Positions 39,888-50,611 of a stretch of 64,000 nucleotides of DNA are shown piece by piece. The stretch covers positions 992,001 through 1,056,000 of the forward strand of contig NZ_CP080412.1 in NCBI RefSeq assembly GCF_019457635.1, given 5' to 3'. The stretch comes from Shewanella mangrovisoli. GTDB taxonomy: Bacteria; Pseudomonadota; Gammaproteobacteria; Enterobacterales; Shewanellaceae. Position 1 is the stretch's first letter, and the number at the start of each line of letters is the position of its first letter. A program made the position numbers and the translations under genes. The notes beneath the pieces are model-generated. The model worked only from the letters and a program-made list of their open reading frames with translations. It was not told the origin of the DNA and did not search any database.

Positions 39888-41435
39888 TTAATTGGCTTGC
39901 GCTAACTTAGGTTGAGAACCGAGGGGCGAGTCTATGGATTTCGGTTTCGCGGCGCGCACTAAACTGACCAATCCTTGCCATTCAATATCGCTGTTCTGTG
40001 GCAGCCAAATATCCGGCTCTGTGCCTTTTCCTGAAAGCAATTCACCTGCGGCGTCATAGGTGAGTGAGCTGCTAAAGCGGACATCTAAATCACTGTTAGG
40101 TAAGGTGAGTTGGTATTGTCTGGCAAAATCTCCTGAGGTTTTCTCCCCAATCAGATTCACTCTCGACCAAGCTTTTGTGCGGTAGGCTATCCACTCGCAT
40201 TCCTGTTTACATAAAGGGCTTACTAGCAGTGCAAGGCGATTATTGCCTTCAGCTGAAACTTCGGGTTTCGTGCGGACAAACCAAGGGCTAAATCGGCTTT
40301 CATCTATGCTTGGCAGACGCCTCGTTAGTACCTTAAGTCGAGGCGAGCTGAGTTCCAGTGCCTCGAGCGGCCTAAAGTTTAGGGGCCTTAAATAATCATT
40401 CCTCAGTTCTGGTGAGCGGCGATAATGGGCAAAGCCCATTATTTGTGTCATGGCTGAGGTATAGGGCGTCGCATTTTGAGGGGCATCTTGATAACGCGAT
40501 AACATGGTCAGTAATTTAGGGCTAAAGCCCCTTGCTTGCCTTAAATCGACTATCAATAAGGGTTGTTCCATGCCTTGGCGTAGGGCGTCTTGTTGCCTCT
40601 TATCGAGTTCAAAGCCATAGAGATCATCTATCTTGAGTCGTGCAGTCGCTGGATTGATCTGCTCCAATGAGTAATCAGGCCTGATTGGCGCCGTCGGGGC
40701 CAAATTATCGAGTTGGGTGATCAGGCTTTCAAAACTCAGTTCAGTCTCATCCTCAATCGGTTTAACTATGGTTTTCGATGGTTGCGGCAGGGCGATAGTC
40801 ACTTGCGTGGTCTGCAAATCATCATTAATCAAGCTGATAAGCACATGAGGTTTGATGCTTAAGCCTAAGTCCTCTCGCAATAAATTGAGTCGCTTGAGCC
40901 AAATCAGCTGCATCTCTTGGCTGTTTTTCGCTGGCTCTGATAAGTAGGCTTGGCTGGCCGAAATCCATTTGCTTAAGGGGATGCCATCGATATGGGTAAT
41001 AAAGGGGAAATCGGCGCTGATGGGGTTATTTTTGCTGTCCAAGGCGAGCCATTGCTCGTTGACAGGCCTGAGTGTTAAGGGCAGTTCACCGCTGCTATTT
41101 TCGACTTTCGCAACCTGTGTCCCTGGGTCTTTTAAGGTATTAAGTAGCTTAGTGAGCTCGGCTGCGAAGCGCTCTTTAGGCACAACATCTTGATATTGTT
41201 CTGTGATTAATCCTGCCAGTCGTTTGAGCTGCTGCTCATTAGCTTGTGGGTCTAGGGCGTAAAATGCCGAGTGTTGCTCAATTTGGTCGAACAGAATATA
41301 GAGATCTTGACGAATATCTTTGGTCGTTAGCGTGGGTTGTGCTTTTTCAGGAATAGCGAAAAACGCGAGCCTAATAAGGCTCGCGCAAATGATCACGCCC
41401 AGTAACGTCACGACAGTGCGATAGCTAAAATTCAT
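39888..41435 (-). CDS. S41 (C-terminal processing) peptidase-like protein with degenerate active site
   Basis: 515 aa with an N-terminal membrane anchor (VVTLLGVIICASLIRLAFFA). The C-terminal half follows the TSPc/S41 layout: PLLIVDLRQARGFSPKLLTML, RLALLVSPLCKQECEWIA, VNLIGEKTSGDFARQYQLTLP and GKGTEPDIWLPQ. At the position of the SASA-E segment with catalytic Ser the sequence is CKQECE (409-414), and the GKG region with the catalytic Lys reads SGDFA. Both catalytic residues seem missing, so it may be a non-enzymatic homologue. Convergent with the 578-aa gene. Confidence 0.75.
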   Translation of the reverse strand: MNFSYRTVVTLLGVIICASLIRLAFFAIPEKAQPTLTTKDIRQDLYILFDQIEQHSAFYALDPQANEQQLKRLAGLITEQYQDVVPKERFAAELTKLLNTLKDPGTQVAKVENSSGELPLTLRPVNEQWLALDSKNNPISADFPFITHIDGIPLSKWISASQAYLSEPAKNSQEMQLIWLKRLNLLREDLGLSIKPHVLISLINDDLQTTQVTIALPQPSKTIVKPIEDETELSFESLITQLDNLAPTAPIRPDYSLEQINPATARLKIDDLYGFELDKRQQDALRQGMEQPLLIVDLRQARGFSPKLLTMLSRYQDAPQNATPYTSAMTQIMGFAHYRRSPELRNDYLRPLNFRPLEALELSSPRLKVLTRRLPSIDESRFSPWFVRTKPEVSAEGNNRLALLVSPLCKQECEWIAYRTKAWSRVNLIGEKTSGDFARQYQLTLPNSDLDVRFSSSLTYDAAGELLSGKGTEPDIWLPQNSDIEWQGLVSLVRAAKPKSIDSPLGSQPKLAQAN

Positions 41436-41621
41436 ATTCCTCCATGACCACTTACTTTTACGGCTAAAAAGGTGTGCGACTATCGATGTAAATGCCTATT
41501 TTGGCAATAAAAATCGTCTTTGCGTACCTTTTGCTCATATCCGTTTGAGCAATTTAGCAGCAGTTTTGGCAAGTCAGCATAGAATTATGGCTGTTTTTTG
41601 TGCTCTGTCACGGTTGAATCG

Positions 41622-42506
41622 TTAGAGAATATCGTTGAGTGATAGGCCGATACCTATGCGTTGGTTATGGTAGTTGTAGTCGATAAGACTCTCGCCATAG
41701 CCGTTAAAGTATTGAGTATAAAGGCGTAAATTACCGATTATCGGGTAACTCCAAGTAAATTCTGCCGATCCACGGTCAATATCTTTAAAGTTAGTTTTTA
41801 GGGTGAGGGTGAATCTATGGTCATCAATGCCATAAACCCCTACAAACTCGGCTTTACCTATGTATTCATCAATATCGGGGTTATCGTCACCGCGGGGTTG
41901 ATGGATATCGGTTTTTTCGTCCTCTGGAATACGCCACCACACCTTAGTGGCAAAGGCCAGCGGGCCGGCATCGAAGATCATGGTGCCATAGATACGGTTC
42001 CAGCTACGGGATAATAACCCTGACTTACCGTTAGATTGATGCACAGCGCCAAAACCCCAGAAGGAGTTAGTCACGCTGCCGATTTTCCAATCATTGTTGA
42101 ACAGCATAAAGATTTCGGGTTCGTGGTTAGTCTCACGGAAAGGAGAAGAAATATCCTTGTTATACAGCTGCCAGTAGGATTGGTTTGTGTAGGCAAAAAA
42201 CAGGTGACCATTGTCACCAAAGACGTTGTACCAAATAGGGAACTTAAAGCTTATCTGGAACTTAGCTTCCATTTCGTCCAGGGTGTAGTCGTTTTCGGCC
42301 GCATCTTGGGCGAAGGGCGCCATATTGGGATCGGGGTTGTAAGTGGCGGGTAAAATGTAATTCACTTTATGCGGCGTGATCACGAATGGACGTTCTGAGG
42401 TGGCTAGCTCGTCCTGTACCCGTCCTTTAACGAGGGATTCTTCCGCTTGAAGTCCAGTACAAGTTAACAGCCCAATTAATGCGATACCTTTATAAAATAG
42501 GGACAT
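41622..42506 (-). CDS. pldA: Outer membrane phospholipase A (OMPLA)
   Basis: 294 aa with a signal peptide cleaved near LQA (residue 21). The catalytic triad is visible: His156 and Ser158 in VHQSNGKSG and Asn170 in SRSWNRIYG, at the same spacing as E. coli OMPLA (Ser +12 = Asn). Alternating beta-strand sequence fits a 12-strand outer membrane barrel. It removes acyl chains from misplaced phospholipids at the cell surface, activated by dimerisation and Ca2+. Confidence 0.95.
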   Translation of the reverse strand: MSLFYKGIALIGLLTCTGLQAEESLVKGRVQDELATSERPFVITPHKVNYILPATYNPDPNMAPFAQDAAENDYTLDEMEAKFQISFKFPIWYNVFGDNGHLFFAYTNQSYWQLYNKDISSPFRETNHEPEIFMLFNNDWKIGSVTNSFWGFGAVHQSNGKSGLLSRSWNRIYGTMIFDAGPLAFATKVWWRIPEDEKTDIHQPRGDDNPDIDEYIGKAEFVGVYGIDDHRFTLTLKTNFKDIDRGSAEFTWSYPIIGNLRLYTQYFNGYGESLIDYNYHNQRIGIGLSLNDIL

Positions 42507-42936
42507 CGGCCCTCCTTGATGTGTCTGTTTGCCTTACGCTTTCTCGTTGTTTACCCAGCTTAACATTAGTTTGTGGATTTATTATGAGAAATCCTGCCAT
42601 GTGTCTTATTCCGTTCTGGCGAGATGGAGCCTATTTTCGTGGTCTAAAGAAGCAACTAAGTAGAATTTTTTGCAATAACATAGTGCGGTTATGTGAGCTG
42701 ATGCAAGTTTTGATTGCCGATATATTCGCCTTAAAAGCATACTTTATCTAGCTATTTCATTTAGTTAAATGATTTTTAGGCATATGGCACTTTTGCCGCC
42801 CTCACTTATAGTTAATTGGCTGAATTCGAAGTTCTGCTGTTATTTCTTTTTGATATAACAATTAATGATTTTATATTTATTAAGGAATATAACTAGGGCT
42901 ATATTGCTACACATTGATCTCATATCGGGGAATGTG
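42507..42936. other. Divergent promoter region between pldA and cobA
   Basis: 430 bp without a credible gene (a frame at 42479-42751 overlaps pldA and shows no family features). It must hold promoters for pldA (-) and the cobA-cysDN-SLC13-cysC unit (+). AT-rich near the cobA end. No individual site could be defined. Confidence 0.45.
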
Positions 42937-43767
42937 ATGGAAATTTTATCTTTACCGGGCCAAAGGGCGAAGGGCAAAGTCTGGCTGGTTGGCGCAGGCC
43001 CCGGAGACGTTGAACTCTTAACCCTCAAGGCTTGGCGCATTCTTAAGTCCGCCGACGCTGTGCTATACGATGCACTTGTCAGCCAAGATATCCTCGATTT
43101 GATCCCTAAGGATGCAGAGAAGATTGCCGTCGGCAAACGTGCCGGTAAGCATAGTGCTGCACAAGATGAAATTAATCAGTTATTGGTGACGAAAGCCTAT
43201 ACCCGTAAAAACGTGGTACGCCTCAAGGGCGGCGATCCGTTTATTTTTGGTCGTGGTGGTGAAGAGTTACAAACCTTAGTCGAAGCGGGCGTCGAATTTG
43301 AAGTGGTTCCTGGCATTACCGCCGCCAGTGGCACTTCGGCCTATGCGGGCATTCCATTAACCCACAGGGATTATGCTCAAGGGGTAACCTTTATTACTGG
43401 CCATTGTCAGCTTGAAAGCCGTCCGATGGACTGGCAGGGGTACGCTAATCCAAACAATACCTTAGTTGTGTATATGGGGATTTTAAATGCGGGCATTATT
43501 CGTCAAGGATTAATCGATGCTGGCCGTAGCCCGCAAACCCCAGTGGCGATTGTCTCTAAGGCGACCACTCAGTCGCAGCAGCGTTTTATTGGCCAATTAG
43601 ATTCACTCGAGCAGCTCGCGGCCGATCCGCAATTACAAATGCCCGCCCTGATGATTATTGGCGAAGTGGTTGCGCTGGCTGACAGCTTAAACTGGTTCCA
43701 ACCTAAGGGTGAAGGCGAGTCAGCACCCGATACCACTGATGCCGCCAAGATTGTGGCAAAAATTTAG
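42937..43767 (+). CDS. cobA: Uroporphyrinogen-III C-methyltransferase (siroheme synthesis)
   Basis: 276 aa from the ATG at 42937, preceded by GGGGAA; an upstream in-frame Met at 42865 is not supported. SAM-dependent methylation of uroporphyrinogen III at C-2 and C-7 gives precorrin-2. Family motifs: [69 protein letters not shown]. There is no CysG oxidase/ferrochelatase domain, so those steps are encoded elsewhere. Its place before cysDN fits supply of siroheme to CysI. Confidence 0.95.
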   Translation: MEILSLPGQRAKGKVWLVGAGPGDVELLTLKAWRILKSADAVLYDALVSQDILDLIPKDAEKIAVGKRAGKHSAAQDEINQLLVTKAYTRKNVVRLKGGDPFIFGRGGEELQTLVEAGVEFEVVPGITAASGTSAYAGIPLTHRDYAQGVTFITGHCQLESRPMDWQGYANPNNTLVVYMGILNAGIIRQGLIDAGRSPQTPVAIVSKATTQSQQRFIGQLDSLEQLAADPQLQMPALMIIGEVVALADSLNWFQPKGEGESAPDTTDAAKIVAKI

Positions 43768-43845
43768 TTAAATCAGATTTTTTAGAAATAGTTAAGTTAA
43801 ATCCAGCTGCCTGTCGCAGCCCATTTTAGGTAAACGGAGAAGAGT

Positions 43846-44754
43846 ATGGCCGGGCGTGAATTAAGCCACTTACAACAACTGGAAGCCGAAAGCATTCAGA
43901 TCATTCGTGAAGTCGCTGCCGAATTCGACAATCCAGTAATGTTGTATTCCATCGGAAAAGATTCTTCGGTGATGTTACACCTTGCGCGTAAAGCTTTTTA
44001 TCCCGGCAAGATCCCATTCCCCTTGCTGCACGTGGATACGGGCTGGAAATTCAAAGAGATGATCGCCTTTCGTGATGCGCAGGCGAAAAAGTTCGGCTTT
44101 GAATTATTGACCCACACCAACCCAGAAGGCGTTGCCCAAGGGATTAACCCCTTCGATCATGGCAGTGCCAAGCACACTGACATCATGAAAACCCAAGGCT
44201 TAAAACAAGCCTTAAACCAATATGGTTTCGATGCCGCATTCGGTGGTGCGCGCCGCGATGAGGAAAAGTCCCGCGCGAAGGAGCGGGTGTATTCGTTCCG
44301 CGATCGTCACCATAGATGGGACCCTAAGAATCAGCGCCCCGAACTGTGGCGCACCTATAACGGCGCGATTAATAAGGGGGAAAGTATTCGTGTCTTCCCT
44401 TTATCTAACTGGACCGAACTCGATATTTGGCAATATATCTATCAAGAAAACATTGAGTTAGTGCCTCTGTATTTTGCCGCCGAGCGCCCTGTGGTTGAGC
44501 GTGGCGGTCAGTTAATTATGGCCGACGATGAGCGTATGAAGCTCGAGGAAGGCGAAACCATCAAGCATGAGGTGGTGCGTTTTAGAACCTTAGGTTGTTA
44601 TCCATTGACGGCGGCGATGCATTCGCAGGCGGATAATCTCGAAAAAATCATCGAAGAAATGCTGTTAACTCGCTCGAGCGAACGCCAAGGGCGGTTGATT
44701 GACTCGGATCAGAGTGCATCGATGGAGCAGAAGAAACGCCAAGGTTATTTCTAA
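43846..44754 (+). CDS. cysD: ATP sulfurylase small subunit CysD
   Basis: 302 aa, full length. PP-loop motif in [23 protein letters not shown] (SxGKDS). Also [20 protein letters not shown], and the C-terminal [23 protein letters not shown] region, split here as RQGRLIDSD and KKRQGYF. With CysN it forms APS from ATP and sulfate. It follows cobA by 78 bp and precedes cysN by about 130 bp in the sulfate activation operon. Confidence 0.97.
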   Translation: MAGRELSHLQQLEAESIQIIREVAAEFDNPVMLYSIGKDSSVMLHLARKAFYPGKIPFPLLHVDTGWKFKEMIAFRDAQAKKFGFELLTHTNPEGVAQGINPFDHGSAKHTDIMKTQGLKQALNQYGFDAAFGGARRDEEKSRAKERVYSFRDRHHRWDPKNQRPELWRTYNGAINKGESIRVFPLSNWTELDIWQYIYQENIELVPLYFAAERPVVERGGQLIMADDERMKLEEGETIKHEVVRFRTLGCYPLTAAMHSQADNLEKIIEEMLLTRSSERQGRLIDSDQSASMEQKKRQGYF

Positions 44755-44883
44755 ACCAAGGCATTTCGAGCGCAGGTTAGAGACAGATTAAACCGATTTC
44801 GTGAATGTCCCGATGAAGGCTTTTAGAGCAATCGAGTACCAGTGACTTCACGAACAGTTGAGCAAGATAAGAGTGAGATAAAG

Positions 44884-46326
44884 ATGGATAAAGCGGTCAA
44901 TAAAACCAATCGTATGGCGGCAGAAATCAGCCAGCACGGGGTAAAAGAATATCTAGCCCAGCAACAACATAAAGGTTTGTTGCGCTTTTTAACCTGCGGC
45001 AGCGTAGACGATGGCAAGAGCACCCTGATTGGCCGTTTACTGCATGACAGCGCGCAGATTTACGAAGACCAACTCGCCAGCTTAAAAAATGATAGCGCTA
45101 AGATGGGCACAACGGGCGAGGCCATAGACTTGGCTTTGCTGGTGGATGGTCTGCAAGCCGAGCGCGAGCAGGGTATTACTATCGATGTCGCTTATCGTTA
45201 TTTTTCAAGCGACAAGCGTAAGTTTATCATCGCCGATACCCCTGGCCATGAGCAGTACACCCGTAATATGGCGACTGGCGCCTCAACCTGTGATTTAGCG
45301 GTGATCTTAGTGGATGCGCGTTACGGCGTGCAGACTCAAACCAAGCGTCATGCCTTTATTGCCTCTTTGCTGGGTATTCGTCACTTTGTGGTCGCGGTTA
45401 ATAAGATGGATTTACTCGGGTTCGATGAGCAAGTGTTTAATCGTATCCGTAATGATTTCAGTGAGTTTGTAAAAGACTTTGGCGACTTAGATATCCACTT
45501 TGTGCCCTTATCAGCGCTCAATGGCGATAACGTGGTTGAGCCGAGTCTGCATACGCCTTGGTATCAGGGCGGCACACTGCTGGAGCTACTCGAAACCATT
45601 GATACTCAACGTGAACTCAGCGCCTTGCCTGTACGCTTCCCAGTGCAATATGTGTCGCGTCCAAATCTCGATTTTCGTGGTTTTGCCGGTACTTTAGCCT
45701 CTGGTGTCATCAAGGTGGGTGACGAGGTGGTTGCGCTGCCTTCGGGTAAGCGTAGCAAGGTTGAACGCATTGTGACCTTCGATGGCGATCTCGCCGAAGC
45801 AACGGCTGGGCAAGCCGTCACTATCACCTTAGAAGATGAAATCGATATTTCCCGCGGTGACTTGCTGGCACTGCCAGAGAGTGCGCCACAGGTTGCCAAT
45901 CAAATCGTGGCTGACCTAGTGTGGATGGATGAAAAACCATTACAACTCGGCCAGTTATACGACATTAAAGTTGCGGGTAAGAAGACCCAAGCCTCTGTTA
46001 CGGCCATCGACTATGTGGTTGATGTGAACACGCTTGCGCGCAGCAGCGCCGACACTTTAGGGCTCAATGCCATCGCCCGCGTGACCTTAGAGCTGACCGA
46101 AGATATCGTCTTCGATGCCTATTCGCTGGTGCGTGATACTGGCGGCATGATCCTGATTGACCGTTTATCCAATGCTACTGTTGCGGCTGTGATGGTGGTA
46201 TCGGGTCAGCATGTGAACAAGCAAGCGTCTTCACAATTTAGCGCCTTTGAAATCGAGTTTAATGCGCTGGTGCGTAAGCACTTCCCGCATTGGCAAGCGA
46301 TTGATATTTCAAAGCTTGGAGCCTAA
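44884..46326 (+). CDS. cysN: ATP sulfurylase GTPase subunit CysN
   Basis: 480 aa from the ATG at 44884; a GTG at 44842 would add 14 residues. Translation GTPase fold: G1 [15 protein letters not shown]3 [13 protein letters not shown]4 NKMDLLG, then two beta-barrel domains. GTP hydrolysis drives the unfavourable APS synthesis by CysD. No fused APS kinase domain is present, in line with a separate cysC. The next gene starts 3 bp after its stop. Confidence 0.96.
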   Translation: MDKAVNKTNRMAAEISQHGVKEYLAQQQHKGLLRFLTCGSVDDGKSTLIGRLLHDSAQIYEDQLASLKNDSAKMGTTGEAIDLALLVDGLQAEREQGITIDVAYRYFSSDKRKFIIADTPGHEQYTRNMATGASTCDLAVILVDARYGVQTQTKRHAFIASLLGIRHFVVAVNKMDLLGFDEQVFNRIRNDFSEFVKDFGDLDIHFVPLSALNGDNVVEPSLHTPWYQGGTLLELLETIDTQRELSALPVRFPVQYVSRPNLDFRGFAGTLASGVIKVGDEVVALPSGKRSKVERIVTFDGDLAEATAGQAVTITLEDEIDISRGDLLALPESAPQVANQIVADLVWMDEKPLQLGQLYDIKVAGKKTQASVTAIDYVVDVNTLARSSADTLGLNAIARVTLELTEDIVFDAYSLVRDTGGMILIDRLSNATVAAVMVVSGQHVNKQASSQFSAFEIEFNALVRKHFPHWQAIDISKLGA

Positions 46327-46329
46327 TAC

Positions 46330-48054
46330 GTGAGTGACTTGTGGCTATTAGCTATAGTGCTGTTTGGATTAGTGGCTGGCTTAATCGCCGGCCGCATTAA
46401 TCCCGCTGTGTTGTTTTTATTTGCTTTTTTACTCTGTTACCTCCTAGGAATGGTATCACTCGACACGGCGCTCACTAGCTTTACCAACACAGGTTTAGTC
46501 ACATTGGTGTTATTGGTGCTGGCGGCGACGGCGCTGGAAAAAACTTCACTGCTGGGCAAGTTAAGCCAAGTGATTGGCAATAATTCGCTTGCGGTGACTA
46601 TGGCAAAATTGGGGTTTTCGACGGCGCTGCTGTCCTCTTTTACCAATAACACCGCCGTCGTTGCATCTTTGATTGGGGTGGTGCGCCGCAATCAGGCCCA
46701 TGCTCCAGCTAAGTTGTTGTTGCCACTTAACTATGCGGCGATTCTGGGCGGTACGCTGACCTTAATTGGTACTTCCACTAACCTTATCGTCAACTCGTTT
46801 GTCGAGAATGCGGGCTTGCCTGCGCTGGGGTTCTTTGAGTTCACCCCAGTGGCCATGCTGATTGTGCTGTTAGGCATAGTGCTGCTGATTGTGCTGGCTA
46901 ATACCTTACCCGACAGGCGAGAGGATTCGACCGAAGAGACACTGCCCTATCTGCTGGAAGCCCACGTGGCCAAAGGCTCGTCTTTAGTTGGGCGCAGCGT
47001 GGTGGATAACAAATTAAGAGCCCTGAAAAAGCTCTATTTAGTTGAGCTTGAGCGCAGCGGTATTTGTATTTGTCCGGTTCCACCACAGTTAGTGTTACAG
47101 GCGGACGATGTGCTGCGTTTCAGTGGCGCGGTGGAGTCGGTGGAGCTGTTGCATCAATTCGATGGCCTAGATTGGTTTGGCAAACATCAAGCAAAAGGGC
47201 AAAACCTAGTCGAAGCCGTGTTGGCCCCTTCATCGAGCCTAGTGGGTAGTACCTTAAAGGAGTCTCGCTTTCGCGAACAGTTTGATGCGGCTGTAATGGC
47301 GATTCGTCGCGGTCATCATCCGCTAAAAGGTGGTTTGGGCGATATCGTATTGCAACCGGGCGATGTGTTACTGCTGACGCCGGGGGATGGTTTTAGCACC
47401 AATGCTAAGCTGAGTACCGAATTTGCCGCCGTCAGCGGGCTCGATTTAAATGTGCGCTTAGACAGCCGCCGCAGCCGTTTTGTATTAAGCAGTTTTGTGC
47501 TCACGATTGTGCTTAGTCTGACTGGCGTATTACCGCTGGCCAAGGGTTTGGTGCTATTACTGCTGAGCTACTTTGCCATTGGCGCCGTGACCTTGTCGGA
47601 GCTTAAGCGTCGCTTCCCACTGGAGTTAGTGGTGATAGTCGGCAGTGCCTTAGGGTTGGCGAATCTGATGATGAGCACTGGTCTTGCCGATGGGTTAGCG
47701 CAAGGCTTGCTCGATACCATCAATGGTTATGGGGTGTTTGGCGCCTTTGTGGGCGTCTATTTAGTTACGCTGCTGCTGACAGAACTCGTTACCAATAATG
47801 CTGCGGCGGCCTTGGCCTTTCCGATTGCCTATGCGGTGGCGCTGAATTATGGCGTCGATCCAAGGCCATTTATTATGGCGGTAGTGTTTGGGGCCAGTGC
47901 CAGTTTTATTTCGCCCTACGGTTATCAAACTAACTTGATGGTGTTTAACGCGGGCAACTATCGTTTCAGTGACTTTTTGCGCTTAGGGCTACCGCTATCT
48001 GTGCTTTATTCCTTGATAGTGATTTTTATGGTGCCAGTTATCTTTCCGTTTTAA
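46330..48054 (+). CDS. SLC13-family permease with TrkA-C domains, likely sulfate uptake
   Basis: 574 aa, starting at GTG 46330 with GGAG upstream, 3 bp after cysN. About eleven membrane helices interrupted by a cytosolic region (~200-375) holding two TrkA-C/RCK_C domains (ending VLRFSGAVESVELL and VLLLTPGDGF). Motifs SSFTNNTAVVASLIGVV, LIGTSTNLIVNS and ELVTNNAAAALAFPIA match the SLC13/DASS fold with its paired SNT sodium-site motifs. Located between cysN and cysC, it probably imports sulfate with Na+ for this operon; that is from context. Confidence 0.9.
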   Translation: MSDLWLLAIVLFGLVAGLIAGRINPAVLFLFAFLLCYLLGMVSLDTALTSFTNTGLVTLVLLVLAATALEKTSLLGKLSQVIGNNSLAVTMAKLGFSTALLSSFTNNTAVVASLIGVVRRNQAHAPAKLLLPLNYAAILGGTLTLIGTSTNLIVNSFVENAGLPALGFFEFTPVAMLIVLLGIVLLIVLANTLPDRREDSTEETLPYLLEAHVAKGSSLVGRSVVDNKLRALKKLYLVELERSGICICPVPPQLVLQADDVLRFSGAVESVELLHQFDGLDWFGKHQAKGQNLVEAVLAPSSSLVGSTLKESRFREQFDAAVMAIRRGHHPLKGGLGDIVLQPGDVLLLTPGDGFSTNAKLSTEFAAVSGLDLNVRLDSRRSRFVLSSFVLTIVLSLTGVLPLAKGLVLLLLSYFAIGAVTLSELKRRFPLELVVIVGSALGLANLMMSTGLADGLAQGLLDTINGYGVFGAFVGVYLVTLLLTELVTNNAAAALAFPIAYAVALNYGVDPRPFIMAVVFGASASFISPYGYQTNLMVFNAGNYRFSDFLRLGLPLSVLYSLIVIFMVPVIFPF

Positions 48055-48064
48055 TGATTTTTTG

Positions 48065-48089
48065 TCTTAGGTTGTTACTCAACCTAAGA
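48065..48089 (+). other. Perfect 10-bp hairpin between the SLC13 gene and cysC
   Basis: TCTTAGGTTG-TTACT-CAACCTAAGA, a perfect stem-loop within the 49-bp intergenic gap, ending 14 nt before the cysC ATG. It lacks a T-tract (TTTG only), so it is more likely a processing or stabiliser element than a terminator. Confidence 0.6.
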
Positions 48090-48103
48090 TTTGAGGAGTG
48101 TTT

Positions 48104-48721
48104 ATGAGCAATATTGTGTGGCACCAACATAGTGTCGACCAAGCGGCCAGAGCCAAACTTAAGGGCCAAAATCCGGTATTACTCTGGTTTACAGGGCTGT
48201 CTGGTGCGGGCAAGTCGACTTTGGCTGGGGCGCTTGAGCGCGCACTGTTTGAGGCGGGCTTTCACACTTATTTGCTCGATGGCGATAATGTTCGCCATGG
48301 TTTATGTAAGGATCTGGGTTTTAGCGTCGCCGATAGGGATGAAAACTTACGCCGCGTTGGCGAAGTGGCAAAACTTATGGTGGATGCGGGTTTAGTCGTA
48401 CTATCGGCCTTTATTTCGCCGACCCGCGAGGAGCGCGATAGCATACGTGCACGTTTTCCAGAAGGTCAATTTATCGAAGTGCATGTGTCGACGCCGCTTA
48501 GCATATGTGAGCAGCGCGATCCTAAGGGCTTGTATGTTAAGGCTCGCCGCGGTGAGATCAGCAACTTTACTGGCATTTCATCACCCTACGAGGCGCCGCT
48601 CTCGGCGGAGTTAACGATTGATACCAGTAAAGGGGATTTAGCCTCGCAAGTGCGTGCTTTAATCGATTATTTAACCGCGATTGGGGTCATCAATCCCGAT
48701 AAGGCTAAAGCATTAGCCTAA
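48104..48721 (+). CDS. cysC: Adenylylsulfate (APS) kinase CysC
   Basis: 205 aa from the ATG at 48104 with GAGGAG upstream. Walker A in [19 protein letters not shown], then [30 protein letters not shown] and [22 protein letters not shown], all family motifs. It phosphorylates APS to PAPS, the substrate of CysH. Last gene of the cobA-cysDN-SLC13-cysC unit. Its stop overlaps the stop of the convergent histidine kinase gene by 9 bp (TTAGCCTAA holds both stops). Confidence 0.97.
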   Translation: MSNIVWHQHSVDQAARAKLKGQNPVLLWFTGLSGAGKSTLAGALERALFEAGFHTYLLDGDNVRHGLCKDLGFSVADRDENLRRVGEVAKLMVDAGLVVLSAFISPTREERDSIRARFPEGQFIEVHVSTPLSICEQRDPKGLYVKARRGEISNFTGISSPYEAPLSAELTIDTSKGDLASQVRALIDYLTAIGVINPDKAKALA

Positions 48722-50611
48722 GCTGATTTTATGGGACTCTGGGGCATTTGTTGGAATGGTTAAAGTAAAACAAGTGCCTTTACCCAGTTCACTCGTCACT
48801 TTGATATACCCGCCTAGTAACTGGGTCACCAGTTGATGTGCTAAATGTAATCCTAAACCTGTGCCGCCTTTACCTCTTCGAGTGGTAAAGAAGGGATCGA
48901 AGATCTGCTTTAAGGTAGCATCGTCCATGCCTCCGCCATTGTCTGTGACTGTAATGGCGACAAAGGCATCTTCGAGGCTGTAGGCCGTAATGTTGATTTG
49001 CCCATTACCGACATCTTCGAACGCATGGTTGAGCGCATTTGAGACTAAATTCTCGAGTACTTGCCCAAGGGCGCCGGGGTAACTATTGAGTTCTATCTCG
49101 GGTGAGATGTCGATATTCAGTTCATGAAATTGTTTCTTCATTCTTAGCCATGAGGTGTGCAGCATATCTTGCACTAGGCTAGTGAGTTTAAAGACACGAC
49201 GTTCTTCACCTGTGCGGTCGACCGCTAACCGTTTGAAGCTTTTCACTAAGGCGGCTGCGCGTTCTAGGTTTGCTTGGACTATCTCGGCGCCTTCATAAAA
49301 GTGCTCAAAATACGTATCGACATCGGAGCGTTTAAGGCCCGTTTCGAAGGCAGATTGCAATTTGCTGCACTCATTCTTCATGCTCGATAGGGTCATTAAA
49401 GAGGCCCCCACTGGGGTATTGAGCTCATGGGCGACACCCGCCACCATCATCCCAAGAGAAGATAATTTACCGGTTTCAATCAGTTGCTGCTGAGTATCGT
49501 GCAGGTGTTGCAGTGACTGCGCCAGCGCTTTATTACTATTTGCTAGCCGTCGCTGCTGCTCGGTTAAGTCATCATGGAGCTTATCCCGCTCGCACATTGA
49601 TTTTGCCGTACGCCAGCAAACGGCACTGCCCAATAACAACAGCAACAGACCAATACTCAAAGATTCGACAATGCATTGTTTGGTGATACTCGCCAATACG
49701 CTGTGGGATATATGAGTCACGAGCCGCCACTCAGGAAGGGCCGCATTACCTATGTCATGCACATTTTCGTAGTCCCAGAGTCCATCTGGGGTGGTAAAGG
49801 CTACCTCGGTATTTTTGCGGATTTCTTGCCAAGCGGAGGGATTGAATTTGCTAAAGTTTACCTCTTCCCGTCCATACATAAATCCCCATGCCATTTGTGG
49901 CTGTGGGGCTAAAAGCCAGTAGCCATCTGAGTTTAACATCGACAGCTCGACGCCCTCTTTAGCCGTATTGGCGATGGCATCCAGCATGGTTTGGGCGAGA
50001 AAATTCAGCGCAATAAACCCTTGTCTCTCCCCTGAGGCTAAAAACACGGGTGTGGTGATGCGCAGCATAGGTTTGATAGGGGTCTCAATGACTTTGTTTT
50101 CGACATTTAAATCTAAGGGGGAAAAGTAAAACGTATCGGGTTCGAGCGCTAAACTCGGCGCTATGTAGTAGCGTCCTTGTTTCGATTGCAATTCTGCTTG
50201 CGGGACAATTTGTGCTTCATGATTGATAAGATTAATGCGCACCTTTTCCATGGCGTCGTTATCGAGCCAGCGCACTTGATCGTACTGTAACGAGGCGTCG
50301 CTAAAGGCTTTAAAGAAGTTCTCAACAGCTGCCAGTTCGGCATTTTTGCCCGACGCGGCATCGAGAAGAAGTTGATATTTAGCGAGAAACAGCGCGTCTC
50401 GTTTCAGGCTACCGAGATAGTAAGCTATGGTTTGATTGGCATCGGCAAGCACGGCATCGGCCTGTCGATATAAGGGGGTCATCGCATCTTCGTGACGCTT
50501 TTGGTAGAGCACCAGGCTGAGTAACGGCACCAATAACAGCCAAGGTAACATCAGCTTAAGCCAATATCGCCAAAATAACTGCTGGGAGGTTATCGCGCGT
50601 TTAAATATCAT
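48713..50611 (-). CDS. Membrane sensor histidine kinase (Cache-type sensor)
   Basis: 632 aa from the ATG at 50611, which overlaps the upstream response regulator stop as TGATG. Two membrane helices (about 20-38 and 315-335) flank a ~270-residue periplasmic double-Cache-like sensor ([17 protein letters not shown]). Cytosolic part: a coiled-coil linker, H-box [15 protein letters not shown] (His about 395), N-box [14 protein letters not shown], and G-boxes DNGGGMDD and [17 protein letters not shown]. It should autophosphorylate and pass phosphate to the REC-EAL protein encoded with it. Ligand unknown. Confidence 0.93.
   Translation of the reverse strand: MIFKRAITSQQLFWRYWLKLMLPWLLLVPLLSLVLYQKRHEDAMTPLYRQADAVLADANQTIAYYLGSLKRDALFLAKYQLLLDAASGKNAELAAVENFFKAFSDASLQYDQVRWLDNDAMEKVRINLINHEAQIVPQAELQSKQGRYYIAPSLALEPDTFYFSPLDLNVENKVIETPIKPMLRITTPVFLASGERQGFIALNFLAQTMLDAIANTAKEGVELSMLNSDGYWLLAPQPQMAWGFMYGREEVNFSKFNPSAWQEIRKNTEVAFTTPDGLWDYENVHDIGNAALPEWRLVTHISHSVLASITKQCIVESLSIGLLLLLLGSAVCWRTAKSMCERDKLHDDLTEQQRRLANSNKALAQSLQHLHDTQQQLIETGKLSSLGMMVAGVAHELNTPVGASLMTLSSMKNECSKLQSAFETGLKRSDVDTYFEHFYEGAEIVQANLERAAALVKSFKRLAVDRTGEERRVFKLTSLVQDMLHTSWLRMKKQFHELNIDISPEIELNSYPGALGQVLENLVSNALNHAFEDVGNGQINITAYSLEDAFVAITVTDNGGGMDDATLKQIFDPFFTTRRGKGGTGLGLHLAHQLVTQLLGGYIKVTSELGKGTCFTLTIPTNAPESHKISLG

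Noticed and set aside
42479..42751. 90-codon frame overlapping the start of pldA
   Set aside because: Overlaps the pldA signal-peptide coding region on the opposite strand and shows no family features.
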